Below, in pieces: positions 16,202 through 26,945 of a stretch of DNA of 64,000 nucleotides (the stretch's first letter is position 1; each line of letters opens with the position of its first letter). The translations under genes and the position numbers were made by a program. A model generated the notes under the pieces. That model did no database searches, was not told where the DNA came from, and saw only the letters and a program-made list of their open reading frames with translations. Source of the stretch: Streptomyces griseoloalbus (GTDB taxonomy: Bacteria; Actinomycetota; Actinomycetes; Streptomycetales; Streptomycetaceae); the NCBI GenBank assembly GCA_014650015.1, contig BMUD01000018.1, positions 62,001 through 126,000 of the forward strand, in the 5' to 3' direction.

Positions 16202-17632
16202 ATGGCACCACAGCGATTCCGCGAGCAGTTCGCCCAGATCCAACGCACGATGCCCGGCGTCCCCCTGGCGATGGGTCCGGACGACGCGGGCGAGTTCCTC
16301 TACGAGAAGGGTGTCGTCCTCGCCCGCGACGGAGAAGAGGCCCGCGTCGTCGAGGACACCGTGCGACAGCACTTCACCACGTTCGCCGGGCTCAGCGCGG
16401 ACCAGGTGCGCCGGGCCGGCCCGGCGACCAACCGCTCCGGCATCACCCGCATCCAGGTCGCCGACCCGGGACAGGGCGACGGCAGCGGCGACCCGGCGGT
16501 CGCGGGCGCACTGCGCGCGCTCTCGGCGACCGAGGGCCGCGCCGGGCGCCGGCTGATCAGCCGCAACCACGTGGTGTCCATCGCGGTCAACGCCTGCCCC
16601 GGCGACGAGCCCGTACCCGTGGCGCCCGGCGGGCAGCCCAACCCGGCCGCGGCCGAGGCCGCCCACGACCCGGACAGCGCCGTACGTGTCCTCGTCATCG
16701 ACACCGGCCTCATGCACGACCACCGCTCCTACCCGCTGCTCGCCCACACCCGCGGCGACGCCCAGCTCGAGGAGTGCGGCGAGGACGGCGCACTGAAGCA
16801 GTACTGCGGCCACGGCACGTTCATCGCCGGACTCGTCGCCGCCGTCGCCCCCAACACCGACATCACCGTCCGCGGCACGCTCAACGACGCCGGCGCCATC
16901 CTGGAGTCCGAGTTCGGCGAGAAGCTCTTCGAGGCCGTCGACCGGGACGGCTGGCCCGACGTCATCAGCCTGTCCGCCGGTACCTCCAACGGCCGCACCG
17001 ACGGCCTCCTCGGCGTCGACGCGTTCATGCGGGAACTCCGTGAGCAGCCCACCCTGCTGGTCGCCGCCGCCGGCAACAACGGCAGCGCCACCCCCTTCTG
17101 GCCCGCCGCCTACGCCGACCTGCCCGGTTACGAGAACGCCGTGCTGTCCGTCGGCGCGCTGCGCGGGGACGGCGAATTCGGCGCCTGCTTCAGCAACCAC
17201 GGCGGCTGGGTGAAGGCCTACGCCCCCGGTGAGCGCCTCACCAGCGCCCTCACCGGCTTCGACACCCCCGTGCCGTACGTGTACCAGCACTCCACCTACG
17301 ACAGCTGCCGCTACGGCTTCACCTACCCCTGCACCTGCCACCACCCGCGCCACACCGGCGTACTGAGTGAGGACGGCGGCTCCGCCAAGCCGGACCAGGT
17401 GATGTTCGAAGGGCTCGCGCAGTGGAGCGGAACGTCGTTCGCCACGCCCGTCGCCGTCGGCATGATCGCCTCCCTCATGACCGCACAGGCGCAGACCGAC
17501 CCGCGCAAGGCGCGTCGGCAACTGATGGACACCACCACCGAGGTCGCCGAAGTGCGCGGGGCGCACGTCCCGGCGCTCCTTCCGCCCACCTGGCGGCCGG
17601 TGCAGATCTCACCCCCCTCCGCACGGGCATGA
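16202..17632 (+). CDS. S8 family serine peptidase (cytosolic subtilase)
   Basis: A 476-residue subtilisin-family protease with the full catalytic set: Asp167 (VLVIDTGL), His204 (YCGHGTFIAG), oxyanion Asn292/293 (AAGNNG) and Ser412 (SGTSFATPV). About 160 residues precede the catalytic core and could be an inhibitory prodomain, yet there is no signal peptide, so it should act in the cytoplasm. A Cys/His cluster (Cys369, Cys377, Cys379, His380, His381, His384) sits in an insert before the Ser motif and could bind metal. The ATG at 16202 has GGAGG 8 bases upstream. It heads an operon with the sigma factor (59-bp gap) and is divergent from the CHAT protease. Confidence 0.92.
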   Translation: MAPQRFREQFAQIQRTMPGVPLAMGPDDAGEFLYEKGVVLARDGEEARVVEDTVRQHFTTFAGLSADQVRRAGPATNRSGITRIQVADPGQGDGSGDPAVAGALRALSATEGRAGRRLISRNHVVSIAVNACPGDEPVPVAPGGQPNPAAAEAAHDPDSAVRVLVIDTGLMHDHRSYPLLAHTRGDAQLEECGEDGALKQYCGHGTFIAGLVAAVAPNTDITVRGTLNDAGAILESEFGEKLFEAVDRDGWPDVISLSAGTSNGRTDGLLGVDAFMRELREQPTLLVAAAGNNGSATPFWPAAYADLPGYENAVLSVGALRGDGEFGACFSNHGGWVKAYAPGERLTSALTGFDTPVPYVYQHSTYDSCRYGFTYPCTCHHPRHTGVLSEDGGSAKPDQVMFEGLAQWSGTSFATPVAVGMIASLMTAQAQTDPRKARRQLMDTTTEVAEVRGAHVPALLPPTWRPVQISPPSARA

Positions 17633-17691
17633 GGAGCGGAGTGGTCCCCTCCGCGGCGTACGATGACGTGCCGTACACGAGGGGTGGGACC

Positions 17692-18267
17692 GTGGAGCGT
17701 AACGAAGTCGGCGCGTTGGTCCAGTCCGCTGTCGACGGTGACGCGGCGGCCTGGAAGGCGATCGTGGAAGGGCTGGGCCCACTGGTGTGGTCCGTGGTGC
17801 GCGCGCACCGGCTCTCCGACGCCGACGCGCACGAGGTCTACCAGACGGTGTGGTTCCGGTTCACCCAGCATCTGGGGCGGATCCGCGAACCGGAGAAGGC
17901 GGGCTCCTGGCTGGCCAGCACCGCGCGCCACGAGTGCCTGAAGGTGCACCGCAACGCGCGTCGGCTGATGCTGACGGACGATCCGCAGCTGCTGGACCGG
18001 GTCAGCGAGGACGGTACGCCGGAGCAGTCGCTGCTGGAGACGGAGGAGGCGGCCGCGCAGAGCGAACGCGTGCGGCGACTGTGGCAGGAGTTCGAGGAAC
18101 TGGGCGAGCGGTGCAGGCAGTTGCTGCGCGTTCTGATCGCGTCGCCGCCGCCCAGCTACCAGGAGGTGTCCGCCGCGCTCGACATCGCGGTGGGCAGCAT
18201 CGGGCCGCTGCGCCAGCGCTGTCTGCGCCGGCTGCGGGCCCGGCTCGAGGCACGGGGGACCTTGTGA
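17692..18267 (+). CDS. sigma-70 family (ECF-type) RNA polymerase sigma factor
   Basis: A 191-residue sigma factor with region 2 (AAWKAIVEGLGPLVWSVVRA ... DAHEVYQTVWFRFTQHLGRI ... WLASTARHECLKVHRNARR) and region 4 HTH (YQEVSAALDIAVGSIGPLRQ followed by RCLRRLRARL). The usual GxTxExVA hairpin is not obvious in region 4, which reads PPPSYQEVSAALD. The GTG at 17692 has AGGGG upstream; longer in-frame extensions overlap the subtilase gene. It is translationally linked to the small downstream gene through a GTGA overlap. Being embedded with a CHAT protease and a subtilase suggests activation by proteolysis of a partner; this is inference. Confidence 0.9.
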   Translation: MERNEVGALVQSAVDGDAAAWKAIVEGLGPLVWSVVRAHRLSDADAHEVYQTVWFRFTQHLGRIREPEKAGSWLASTARHECLKVHRNARRLMLTDDPQLLDRVSEDGTPEQSLLETEEAAAQSERVRRLWQEFEELGERCRQLLRVLIASPPPSYQEVSAALDIAVGSIGPLRQRCLRRLRARLEARGTL

Positions 18268-18755
18268 ACGACATGAGCGACATGAACGACGACGCCGGGT
18301 TCGACGCGGATCCCGGCGAGGACTTCGACACCGGGCTGCTGGAGGAGGAACTCCGGCAGGCGGCGGCCGTCCTGGACCCGCTGCCTCCGGCGCTGCTGCA
18401 GATCGCCGTCGACGCCTACGCGCTGCACGACCTCGACGCCCGCGTGGCCGCGCTGACCTTCGACTCGCTCGTCGACGCCATCCCGGTCAGGGGAGTGACG
18501 GACGCGCCGCGCATGCTCACCTTCAACGCCGGCGAGGTGACCCTGGACGTCGAGGTGACCGCGCAGGGTCTGATGGGCCAGGTGCTGCCGCCCCAGTCGG
18601 CCCGCATCGAGGTGCTCGGGGGGCCGCAGGCCGTCACCCCGCTCGCGGCCGACGACATGGGCCGTTTCACCGCCGACACGCCCCCCTCCGGGCCGTTCGC
18701 CCTGCGCCTGCACACCGGCGGGGACGTGGTCGTGACGGAGTGGCTGCGCGCCTGA
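18264..18755 (+). CDS. small acidic protein coupled to the sigma factor (possible sigma-interacting protein)
   Basis: A 163-residue protein whose GTG overlaps the sigma stop (GTGA), implying translational coupling. The N-terminal half is acidic and helical (GEDFDTGLLEEELRQAAAVL ... LLQIAVDAYALHDLDARVAA). The C-terminal half is a small beta domain (MLTFNAGEVTLDVEVTAQG ... PFALRLHTGGDVVVTEWLRA) resembling the carboxypeptidase-regulatory-like fold of proteins that accompany such sigma factors. There is no membrane segment, so it is not a classical membrane anti-sigma. It could be a soluble anti-sigma or an adaptor cleaved by one of the two proteases. No characterised homologue is recognised. Confidence 0.75.
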   Translation: MNDMSDMNDDAGFDADPGEDFDTGLLEEELRQAAAVLDPLPPALLQIAVDAYALHDLDARVAALTFDSLVDAIPVRGVTDAPRMLTFNAGEVTLDVEVTAQGLMGQVLPPQSARIEVLGGPQAVTPLAADDMGRFTADTPPSGPFALRLHTGGDVVVTEWLRA

Positions 18756-19083
18756 GCCCTTCGGGCAGGGGCGAGGGAGGCGGGGCCGGGTCTTCGACGA
18801 CGTGACCTCGCCCTCGTCCCTTCCGTGCCGTGTCGGCCGACCGATCCACCGCGCCGCGAACCGTCGACCGACACCCTGCCGGCTTCCGCTCCGCGCCGGG
18901 TTCCGCGCCGGGCCACGCCCGTCCCCGTGACATGGCCGCCCCCGTGACGTGGCGGTCCCGAGCCGGGTGGGTGTGGAGTCCGCCCGGCGGAAGCGGAAGG
19001 CCGGCGGGCGGCAGAGGCAGCGGAAGCCTGCCGGGCCCGCGACTGTGCGCTGTCGCCGGGACCGTGCCGCCGTGGTGGTGGCG
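18756..19083. other. 328-bp intergenic region
   Basis: Between the sigma-coupled gene and the convergent N-formylglutamate amidohydrolase gene. Only a short GCCC-TTC-GGGC hairpin next to the stop at 18755 and GC-rich, gene-free sequence are seen. Confidence 0.5.
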
Positions 19084-19881
19084 TCAGCGGGAGACGGCGT
19101 CGACGAGTGCGGCGAGTGCCGAGCCGAGCCGGTGCAGCCCCGGCCCCGCGGGACCGCCCGGTTCGGACATGTACGTGTCCCGGCGGATCTCCACCATCAG
19201 CGCGGTCACCTCGGCCCGCTTCCCGTAGAACTCCAACGGTACGTACGTCCCGGCGAACGGGCTGTCCAGCCCGGTCTCCCCGCACGGAGCGAACGCCTCA
19301 CGTGCGGCGGCGAGCAGCCCCGGCGGGGTGTGGAAGGAGTCGGTGCCCAGGCAGACCTCCGGCCGCGGCCCCTCGCCGTGCAACTCGTAGGGCAGCGGCG
19401 CGCTCGGATACGAGTGCACGTCGATGATCACGGCCCGCCCGGTCGCGGCGAGCCGGTCGGCGACCGCTTCCGTCATCGCCCGGGCGTACGGACGGAAGTA
19501 CCGCTCGATCAGCGGCCCGGCGTCGAACCCGTCGGACCGCAGCACGTCCTTGTGCGTGGTCCGCGTGTAGACCGCGCCCATCCCGACGGCCAGCATCTCC
19601 TCCCGCTCGTCCGGAAACCGCTCCGGATCGACGACCAGACGCGAGAGCCGGTTCACGAACCGCCACGGCGCGACACCAGCCGCACGGACCGCCGCCTCCG
19701 CGATCCCGGCGGTGTGGGCGTCGGTGATGTGGTCCAGCTCCCGCTCCAGCGCGGCGTCCTCCAGCACGATCCCGGACCGCACATCACCCGGTATCTCCCG
19801 CGCGGAATGCGGCACATGGAGGATCACGGGGGAGTCCGGAGCACCGGCAAGGAACGCGAAGGACGGCGGCACATCGGTCAT
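19084..19881 (-). CDS. N-formylglutamate amidohydrolase family protein
   Basis: A 265-residue protein of the N-formylglutamate amidohydrolase (HutG-type) family. Recognisable stretches are PVILHVPHSAREIP (16-30), ELDHITDAHT, RFVNRLSRLVVDPERFPDE, and VIIDVHSYPSAPLPYE, with His and Asp residues that would bind the active-site metal. The enzyme hydrolyses N-formyl-L-glutamate to glutamate and formate, the last step of one histidine-degradation route. No other hut gene is adjacent, so it may act on another formyl amino acid. It stands alone, facing the sigma operon. The start ATG at 19881 follows a plausible GGGAG. Confidence 0.9.
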   Translation of the reverse strand: MTDVPPSFAFLAGAPDSPVILHVPHSAREIPGDVRSGIVLEDAALERELDHITDAHTAGIAEAAVRAAGVAPWRFVNRLSRLVVDPERFPDEREEMLAVGMGAVYTRTTHKDVLRSDGFDAGPLIERYFRPYARAMTEAVADRLAATGRAVIIDVHSYPSAPLPYELHGEGPRPEVCLGTDSFHTPPGLLAAAREAFAPCGETGLDSPFAGTYVPLEFYGKRAEVTALMVEIRRDTYMSEPGGPAGPGLHRLGSALAALVDAVSR

Positions 19882-20034
19882 ACGGTTGCTCCCAGGGCGT
19901 TGTCAGTGGTGCACGACATGACCAAGGTGCCACACGGCACTGACATCGCTGCTGGTCCCCGATTTCCGGTGGTCGTGCCCCGGGCACTGACCGACGCCCT
20001 GCCGGCCCCGTGCCGGGACGGCAGGCGGACACGG

Positions 20035-20073
20035 CTCCGCCCCGGCCGGGCGCGTGGCCGGGCCGGGGCGGAG
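20035..20073 (-). terminator. hairpin terminator after icd
   Basis: A perfect 13-bp stem, CTCCGCCCCGGCC at 20035-20047 and right arm 20061-20073, lying 23 bp beyond the icd stop on the leftward side. Confidence 0.7.
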
Positions 20074-20095
20074 TGCGAAGGCGCCCGGACCTACG

Positions 20096-22444
<2,349 letters not shown>

Positions 22445-22461
22445 ATCGCCCGCCGGGACCC

Positions 22462-23559
22462 TCAGACCGGCCGGCCGGTGGTCATGTCGTCCGGCGCGGG
22501 CTCGGTGTCGCGCTGCTGGGGGATGACCACCGCGCCCTGCTGGAGCGCCACCGTCCGAGCGGGCGACGGGATGCGGATGCCCTCCTCGCGGTAGCGGCGG
22601 TGCAGGCGCTTGATGAACTCGTGCTTGATCCGGTACTGGTCGCTGAACTCTCCGACGCCCAGGATGACGGTGAAGCCGATACGGGAGTCACCGAAGGTGT
22701 GGAAGCGCACCGCCGGCTCGTGTTCCGGCACGGCTCCCGTGATCTCGGTCATCACCTCGGCGACGACGTCCATGGTGACCCGCTCCACCTGTTCCAGGTC
22801 ACTGTCGTACGACACCCCGGCCTGGACCAGGATGGTCAGCTGCTGCTCGGGCCGCATGAAGTTGGTCATGTTCGTCTTGGCGAGCTGGCCGTTCGGGATG
22901 ACCACCAGGTTGTTGGACAGCTCACGGACGGTCGTCTGGCGCCAGTTGATGTCCTCGACATAGCCCTCCTCGCCGCTGCTCAGCCGGATGTAGTCACCCG
23001 GCTGCACGGTCTTGGAGGCGAGGATGTGGATGCCCGCGAACAGGTTGGCGAGCGTGTCCTGCAACGCCAGCGCGACCGCCAGACCGCCGACGCCGAGGGC
23101 GGTGAGCAGCGGGGCGATGGAGATGCCCACCGTCTGCAGCCCCACCAGGAAACCGATCGCCAGGACCAGGATCCGGGTGATGTTCATGAAGATCGTGGCC
23201 GACCCGGCGACACCGGAGCGGGACTGGGTGACCGAGCGCACCAGCCCCGCCACCACCCGCGCCGCCGCGACGGTCGCGGCGAAGATGACCAGCAGGGTCA
23301 GCGTCTGGTTGACGTTGTGCTGCACGGTCCGGGTCAGCGGCAGCGCCGCCGCCGCGGTGGCCGCGCCCGCCGCGAGTGCCGCCCACGGCGCGATCATGCG
23401 CAGCGCGTCCACGGCGACGTCGTCCCCGCGCCAGCGGGTGCGGTCCGCGTGCCGGCCCAGCCAGCGCAGCAGCATCCGCAACAGGAACGCCGCCAGCAGG
23501 CCCGCGGCGAGGGCGATGCCGGCCAGCACCAGATCGTCCATGGTGAGCGCGCGGGTCAC
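22462..23559 (-). CDS. mechanosensitive ion channel family protein (MscS)
   Basis: A 365-residue MscS-type channel, which relieves turgor on hypo-osmotic shock. Hydrophobic segments occur at about 8-30, 57-75, 86-108 and 123-160. The pore helix and beta domain are clear in LLTALGVGGLAVALALQDTL, NLFAGIHILASKTVQPGDYI and VEDINWRQTTVRELSNNLVV, and the C-terminal alpha/beta domain ends near IKHEFIKRLHRRYREEGIRI. The GTG at 23559 has GGAGGTGA five bases upstream. It lies behind icd on the same strand but a terminator separates them. The ion preference is not predictable from sequence. Confidence 0.93.
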   Translation of the reverse strand: MTRALTMDDLVLAGIALAAGLLAAFLLRMLLRWLGRHADRTRWRGDDVAVDALRMIAPWAALAAGAATAAAALPLTRTVQHNVNQTLTLLVIFAATVAAARVVAGLVRSVTQSRSGVAGSATIFMNITRILVLAIGFLVGLQTVGISIAPLLTALGVGGLAVALALQDTLANLFAGIHILASKTVQPGDYIRLSSGEEGYVEDINWRQTTVRELSNNLVVIPNGQLAKTNMTNFMRPEQQLTILVQAGVSYDSDLEQVERVTMDVVAEVMTEITGAVPEHEPAVRFHTFGDSRIGFTVILGVGEFSDQYRIKHEFIKRLHRRYREEGIRIPSPARTVALQQGAVVIPQQRDTEPAPDDMTTGRPV

Positions 23560-23837
23560 CGCTCACCTCCGGCGAACACTGCGGCCAACGGCCCTATGTG
23601 AAGTCGTGTCACGTGTCGTCACCTGCTCGTTCGCTACCGGATGTACTCGGGCGCCGGACCGTCCGGCCCGCGGTCGGCACGATCGCTCATCCTGCCGCAT
23701 CCCGAAGGGCGGTTCGTACCGGCCTCGGCCTCGTCCCGCGTTCGTTCCGCCCTGATCCCGGTCTCGCCCCGCCCTGGTTCCGGCCTCCTTCCGGCCTCAC
23801 GGATCCGTGAACGGGCCGTGCCGTCCCACCCCGCCGG

Positions 23838-24773
23838 TCAGATCACCTTCAGCCGCACCAGCGCACCCAGTGTCACCGCGCCCGGCACCAGCGGCAGCCA
23901 CACCGTGATGACCCGGAAGACCAGCACCACCGCCGTGGCGACCGCCGCGGCCCCGCCCACCGCCACCAGCGCCACGACCAGCGCCGCCTCCACCGAGCCC
24001 AGCCCGCCCGGCGTGGGGACCAGCGCCACCGCGACCGTCGCCGCCAGATACGCCACCGCCATGTGGGCGGGCGGCACCGACAGCCCGAACGCCCGTCCCA
24101 CCAGCACCAGCGAGGCCGCCTGCAACGCGGGGAAGGCCAGCGCCCCGCCCCACAGCGCCAGCGCCCGGGAGGGCAGGGCGTGCACCGACCGCGCCTCGCC
24201 CAGCGCCGTCCGCAGGAACGACCACACCGCCGCCCGCAACCGCCGTACGGCCGCGAGCACACCCGCCGCGACGAGCAGCACCGCACCGACCGCGAGCAGC
24301 AGCGGGCCGAACCAGCCCTCGGGCAGCAGCGATGCGAACCGCAGCGCGCCCGGGAACGCGACGAGCAGGGCGGCCAGCAGACCCACCCGGCCGACGGACT
24401 CCGCCAGCAGATACAGGGCCAGGGCGGCCGAGGAACGGGCCGCGGGCAGCCCGCACACCGTCATGAACCGGAGATTGACCGCGCTCGCGCCCAGTCCCGT
24501 GGGCAGCAGATGGTTCGCCGCGCCCGCCGCGAACTGCGTGACCAGCAGCCGCCGTGCGGGGAGCCGTTCGGGGACCGCGCCCTGCCGGGTGCACGCGGCC
24601 GCCACCCAGGTCAGACAGGTCGCGCCGGCCGCGGCCAGCAGCCAGGGCCACCGGGCGGTCCCCAGCTGGGCGAAGCCCTCGGCCAGCACCGACCGGTGCT
24701 GCACCGCGACCACGGTCACCAGCAGCAGCGGCAGTACACACAGGATCCGGCGGATCGTCCCCGTCACGGCCAC
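23838..24773 (-). CDS. lysylphosphatidylglycerol synthase TM-region-like membrane protein (flippase-like, UPF0104)
   Basis: About 311 residues with seven or eight hydrophobic segments (for example ILCVLPLLLVTVVAV and WPWLLAAAGATCLTWVAAA). The family pattern is visible in ANHLLPTGLGASAVNLRFMT and VALVPTPGGLGSVEAALVVA. There is no soluble aminoacyl-transferase half as in MprF, so it matches stand-alone members thought to move lipids. The start is uncertain. GTG 24773 is used here. An in-frame ATG at 24881 would add 36 hydrophilic residues but lies inside the SoxR box and has no ribosome site. It is divergent from the ABC exporter gene. Confidence 0.82.
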   Translation of the reverse strand: MAVTGTIRRILCVLPLLLVTVVAVQHRSVLAEGFAQLGTARWPWLLAAAGATCLTWVAAACTRQGAVPERLPARRLLVTQFAAGAANHLLPTGLGASAVNLRFMTVCGLPAARSSAALALYLLAESVGRVGLLAALLVAFPGALRFASLLPEGWFGPLLLAVGAVLLVAAGVLAAVRRLRAAVWSFLRTALGEARSVHALPSRALALWGGALAFPALQAASLVLVGRAFGLSVPPAHMAVAYLAATVAVALVPTPGGLGSVEAALVVALVAVGGAAAVATAVVLVFRVITVWLPLVPGAVTLGALVRLKVI

Positions 24774-24867
24774 CGAGCCTGTCCGCCGCGCGCCAACGGC
24801 GGGTTGCGGCCGGCCGGACGGCCGGTGACGGCTGGGCGGCGGCCGGTGGCGCGGGACGGCGCCGTCG

Positions 24868-24898
24868 TTGACCTCAATCATGCTTGAGGTACTACCGT
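24868..24898 (+). promoter_or_regulatory. SoxR-box promoter of the ABC exporter
   Basis: The perfect dyad ACCTCAA-TCATGC-TTGAGGT (24871-24890) matches the SoxR box CCTCAA-N6-TTGAGG. It lies between a -35 TTGACC (24868-24873) and a -10 TACCGT (24893-24898) separated by 19 bp, the over-long spacer typical of MerR-family activation. The predicted transcript would start at or next to the ATG at 24906. Confidence 0.85.
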
Positions 24899-24905
24899 CT
24901 CGGAC

Positions 24906-26816
24906 ATGAGCATGGAGACCACCGCGTGGACACAGCTGCGCAGCGTCATGACCGCCGAGGACGAGCACCGCCCCGTCACCCGGGCGACGCTGCGCCGCAT
25001 CGGCGCCTTCGCCCGCCCGCACCGCCGCCGTCTGACCCTGTTCGTGCTGCTCGGCACGGCGACCGCGGCGCTCGCCGTCGCCACCCCCGTACTCGCCGGG
25101 CGCGTCGTGGACACGATCGTGTCCGGCGGCGACGAGGCCACCGTCGTCCGTCTGGCCCTGCTCATCGCGGTGATCGCGGTCGTGGAGGCGGCACTCGGCG
25201 TACTCGGCCGGAGGCTGTCCGCGGCACTCGGCGAGGAACTCATCCTCGACCTGCGGACAGCGGTGTTCGACCACGTGCAGCGGATGCCGGTCGCGTTCTT
25301 CACACGCACTCGTACGGGTGCGCTCGTCTCCCGTCTCAACAACGACGTCATCGGCGCCCAGCGGGCCTTCAGCAACACCCTGTCGACCGTGGTCGGCAAC
25401 CTGGTCACCCTGGTCCTCACCCTCGCCGTGATGCTCACCCTGTCCTGGCAGATCACCCTGCTCGCGCTGGTGCTGCTGCCGGTGTTCGTGCTGCCCGCGC
25501 GGCGCATGGGCCGCCGCATGGCCGGTATGCAGCGCGAGGCCGCCACCCTGAACGCGGCCATGGGCACCCGGATGACGGAGCGGTTCTCCGCGCCCGGCGC
25601 CACCCTGGTGAAACTGTTCGGGCGTCCGCAGGAGGAGTCGGAGGAGTTCGCGGTGCGGGCCCGCCGGGTGCGGGACATCGGCGTACGCACGGCCACGGCG
25701 CAGACGGTGTTCATCACCGCGCTGACCCTCGTCTCGGCCCTCGCCCTGGCCCTGGTCTACGGCCTCGGCGGCTGGTTCGCCCTGCGCGGCGCCCTGGAAC
25801 CCGGCGCCGTGGTGGCGCTGGCGCTGCTCCTCACCCGGCTCTACGCCCCGCTGACCTCGCTCGCCGGTGCACGGGTGGAGGTGATGAGCGCGCTGGTCAG
25901 TTTCGAGCGGGTCTTCGAGGTCCTCGATCTCGAGCCGCTCATCCAGGAGAAGCCGGACGCGCGGGAGGTGCCCGAGGGCCCGGTCTCCGTCGAGTTCGAC
26001 GACGTCCGCTTCGGCTACCCGCCCGCCGACAAGGTCTCCCTGGCCTCCCTGGAGGAGGTCGCCTCCCTCGACCCGCGCGGCGGCGACGAGGTCCTGCACG
26101 GCATCTCCTTCCGTGCCGAACCCGGGCAGACCGTCGCCCTCGTCGGCTCCTCCGGCGCCGGCAAGTCGACCATCGCGCAGCTGTTGCCACGGCTCTACGA
26201 CGTCGACGCCGGAGCCGTCCGCGTGGGCGGCGTCGACGTCCGCGACCTGACCGCCGGCTCACTGCGCGCCACCCTCGGCATGGTCACCCAGGACGGCCAC
26301 CTCTTCCACGACACGGTCCGCGCCAACCTGCTGCTCGCCGCCCCGGACGCGAGCGAGCCCGACCTGTGGGACGCCCTGCGCCGGGCCCGTCTCGACGACC
26401 TCGTACGGTCCCTGCCCGACGGTCTCGACACGGTGGTCGGCGAGCGCGGCTACCGGCTCTCCGGCGGCGAACGCCAGCGCATGACCATCGCCCGGCTGCT
26501 GCTCGCCCGCCAGCGCGTCGTCATCCTCGACGAGGCCACCGCCCATCTGGACAACACCTCCGAGGTCGCCGTCCAGGAGGCCCTCACGGAGGCCCTCGAG
26601 GGCAGGACGGCGGTCGTGATCGCGCACCGGCTGTCCACCGTCCGCGCCGCCGACCTCATCCTCGTCGTCGAGGCCGGGCGGATCGTGGAACGCGGCACGC
26701 ACGCACAGCTGCTGGCAGCCGACGGACGCTACGCCGAACTGCACCGCACCCAGTTCGCCGCCCGGGCGCAGGAGCACGAACCGGACCACGACCGCGGCGC
26801 ACCGGCGGCGGTGTAG
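24906..26816 (+). CDS. ABC transporter, fused permease and ATP-binding protein (SoxR-regulated exporter)
   Basis: A 636-residue half-transporter of the exporter type. An N-terminal type-1 membrane domain of six helices (about 35-330) is followed by an ATPase with Walker A VGSSGAGKST, Q-loop MVTQDGHLFHDT, signature RLSGGERQR, Walker B VVILDEATAHLD and switch AHRLSTVR. Such proteins dimerise to export small molecules or lipids. The SoxR box and 19-bp-spaced promoter just upstream indicate induction by redox-active compounds. In S. coelicolor, SCO7008, an ABC transporter, belongs to the SoxR regulon, and this looks like its orthologue (established regulon, inferred orthology). The mRNA is probably leaderless. 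Confidence 0.95.
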   Translation: MSMETTAWTQLRSVMTAEDEHRPVTRATLRRIGAFARPHRRRLTLFVLLGTATAALAVATPVLAGRVVDTIVSGGDEATVVRLALLIAVIAVVEAALGVLGRRLSAALGEELILDLRTAVFDHVQRMPVAFFTRTRTGALVSRLNNDVIGAQRAFSNTLSTVVGNLVTLVLTLAVMLTLSWQITLLALVLLPVFVLPARRMGRRMAGMQREAATLNAAMGTRMTERFSAPGATLVKLFGRPQEESEEFAVRARRVRDIGVRTATAQTVFITALTLVSALALALVYGLGGWFALRGALEPGAVVALALLLTRLYAPLTSLAGARVEVMSALVSFERVFEVLDLEPLIQEKPDAREVPEGPVSVEFDDVRFGYPPADKVSLASLEEVASLDPRGGDEVLHGISFRAEPGQTVALVGSSGAGKSTIAQLLPRLYDVDAGAVRVGGVDVRDLTAGSLRATLGMVTQDGHLFHDTVRANLLLAAPDASEPDLWDALRRARLDDLVRSLPDGLDTVVGERGYRLSGGERQRMTIARLLLARQRVVILDEATAHLDNTSEVAVQEALTEALEGRTAVVIAHRLSTVRAADLILVVEAGRIVERGTHAQLLAADGRYAELHRTQFAARAQEHEPDHDRGAPAAV

Positions 26817-26866
26817 ATCCCTCACGAGGGCCCCGCGCGGGGAGCACCCACGGCCGGCCGCGCACC

Positions 26867-26909
26867 GCGCCGCCGCCGACTCCGGAACAACCGGGGTCGG
26901 CGGCGGCGC
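26867..26909. terminator. bidirectional hairpin between the ABC exporter and secDF
   Basis: A 14-bp stem with arms 26867-26880 and 26896-26909 (right arm GTCGGCGGCGGCGC) in the gap between convergent genes. Confidence 0.75.
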
Positions 26910-26945
26910 TCGCGTGTGCCGGCGGCTTCGGGGGACCGCTCGGCG

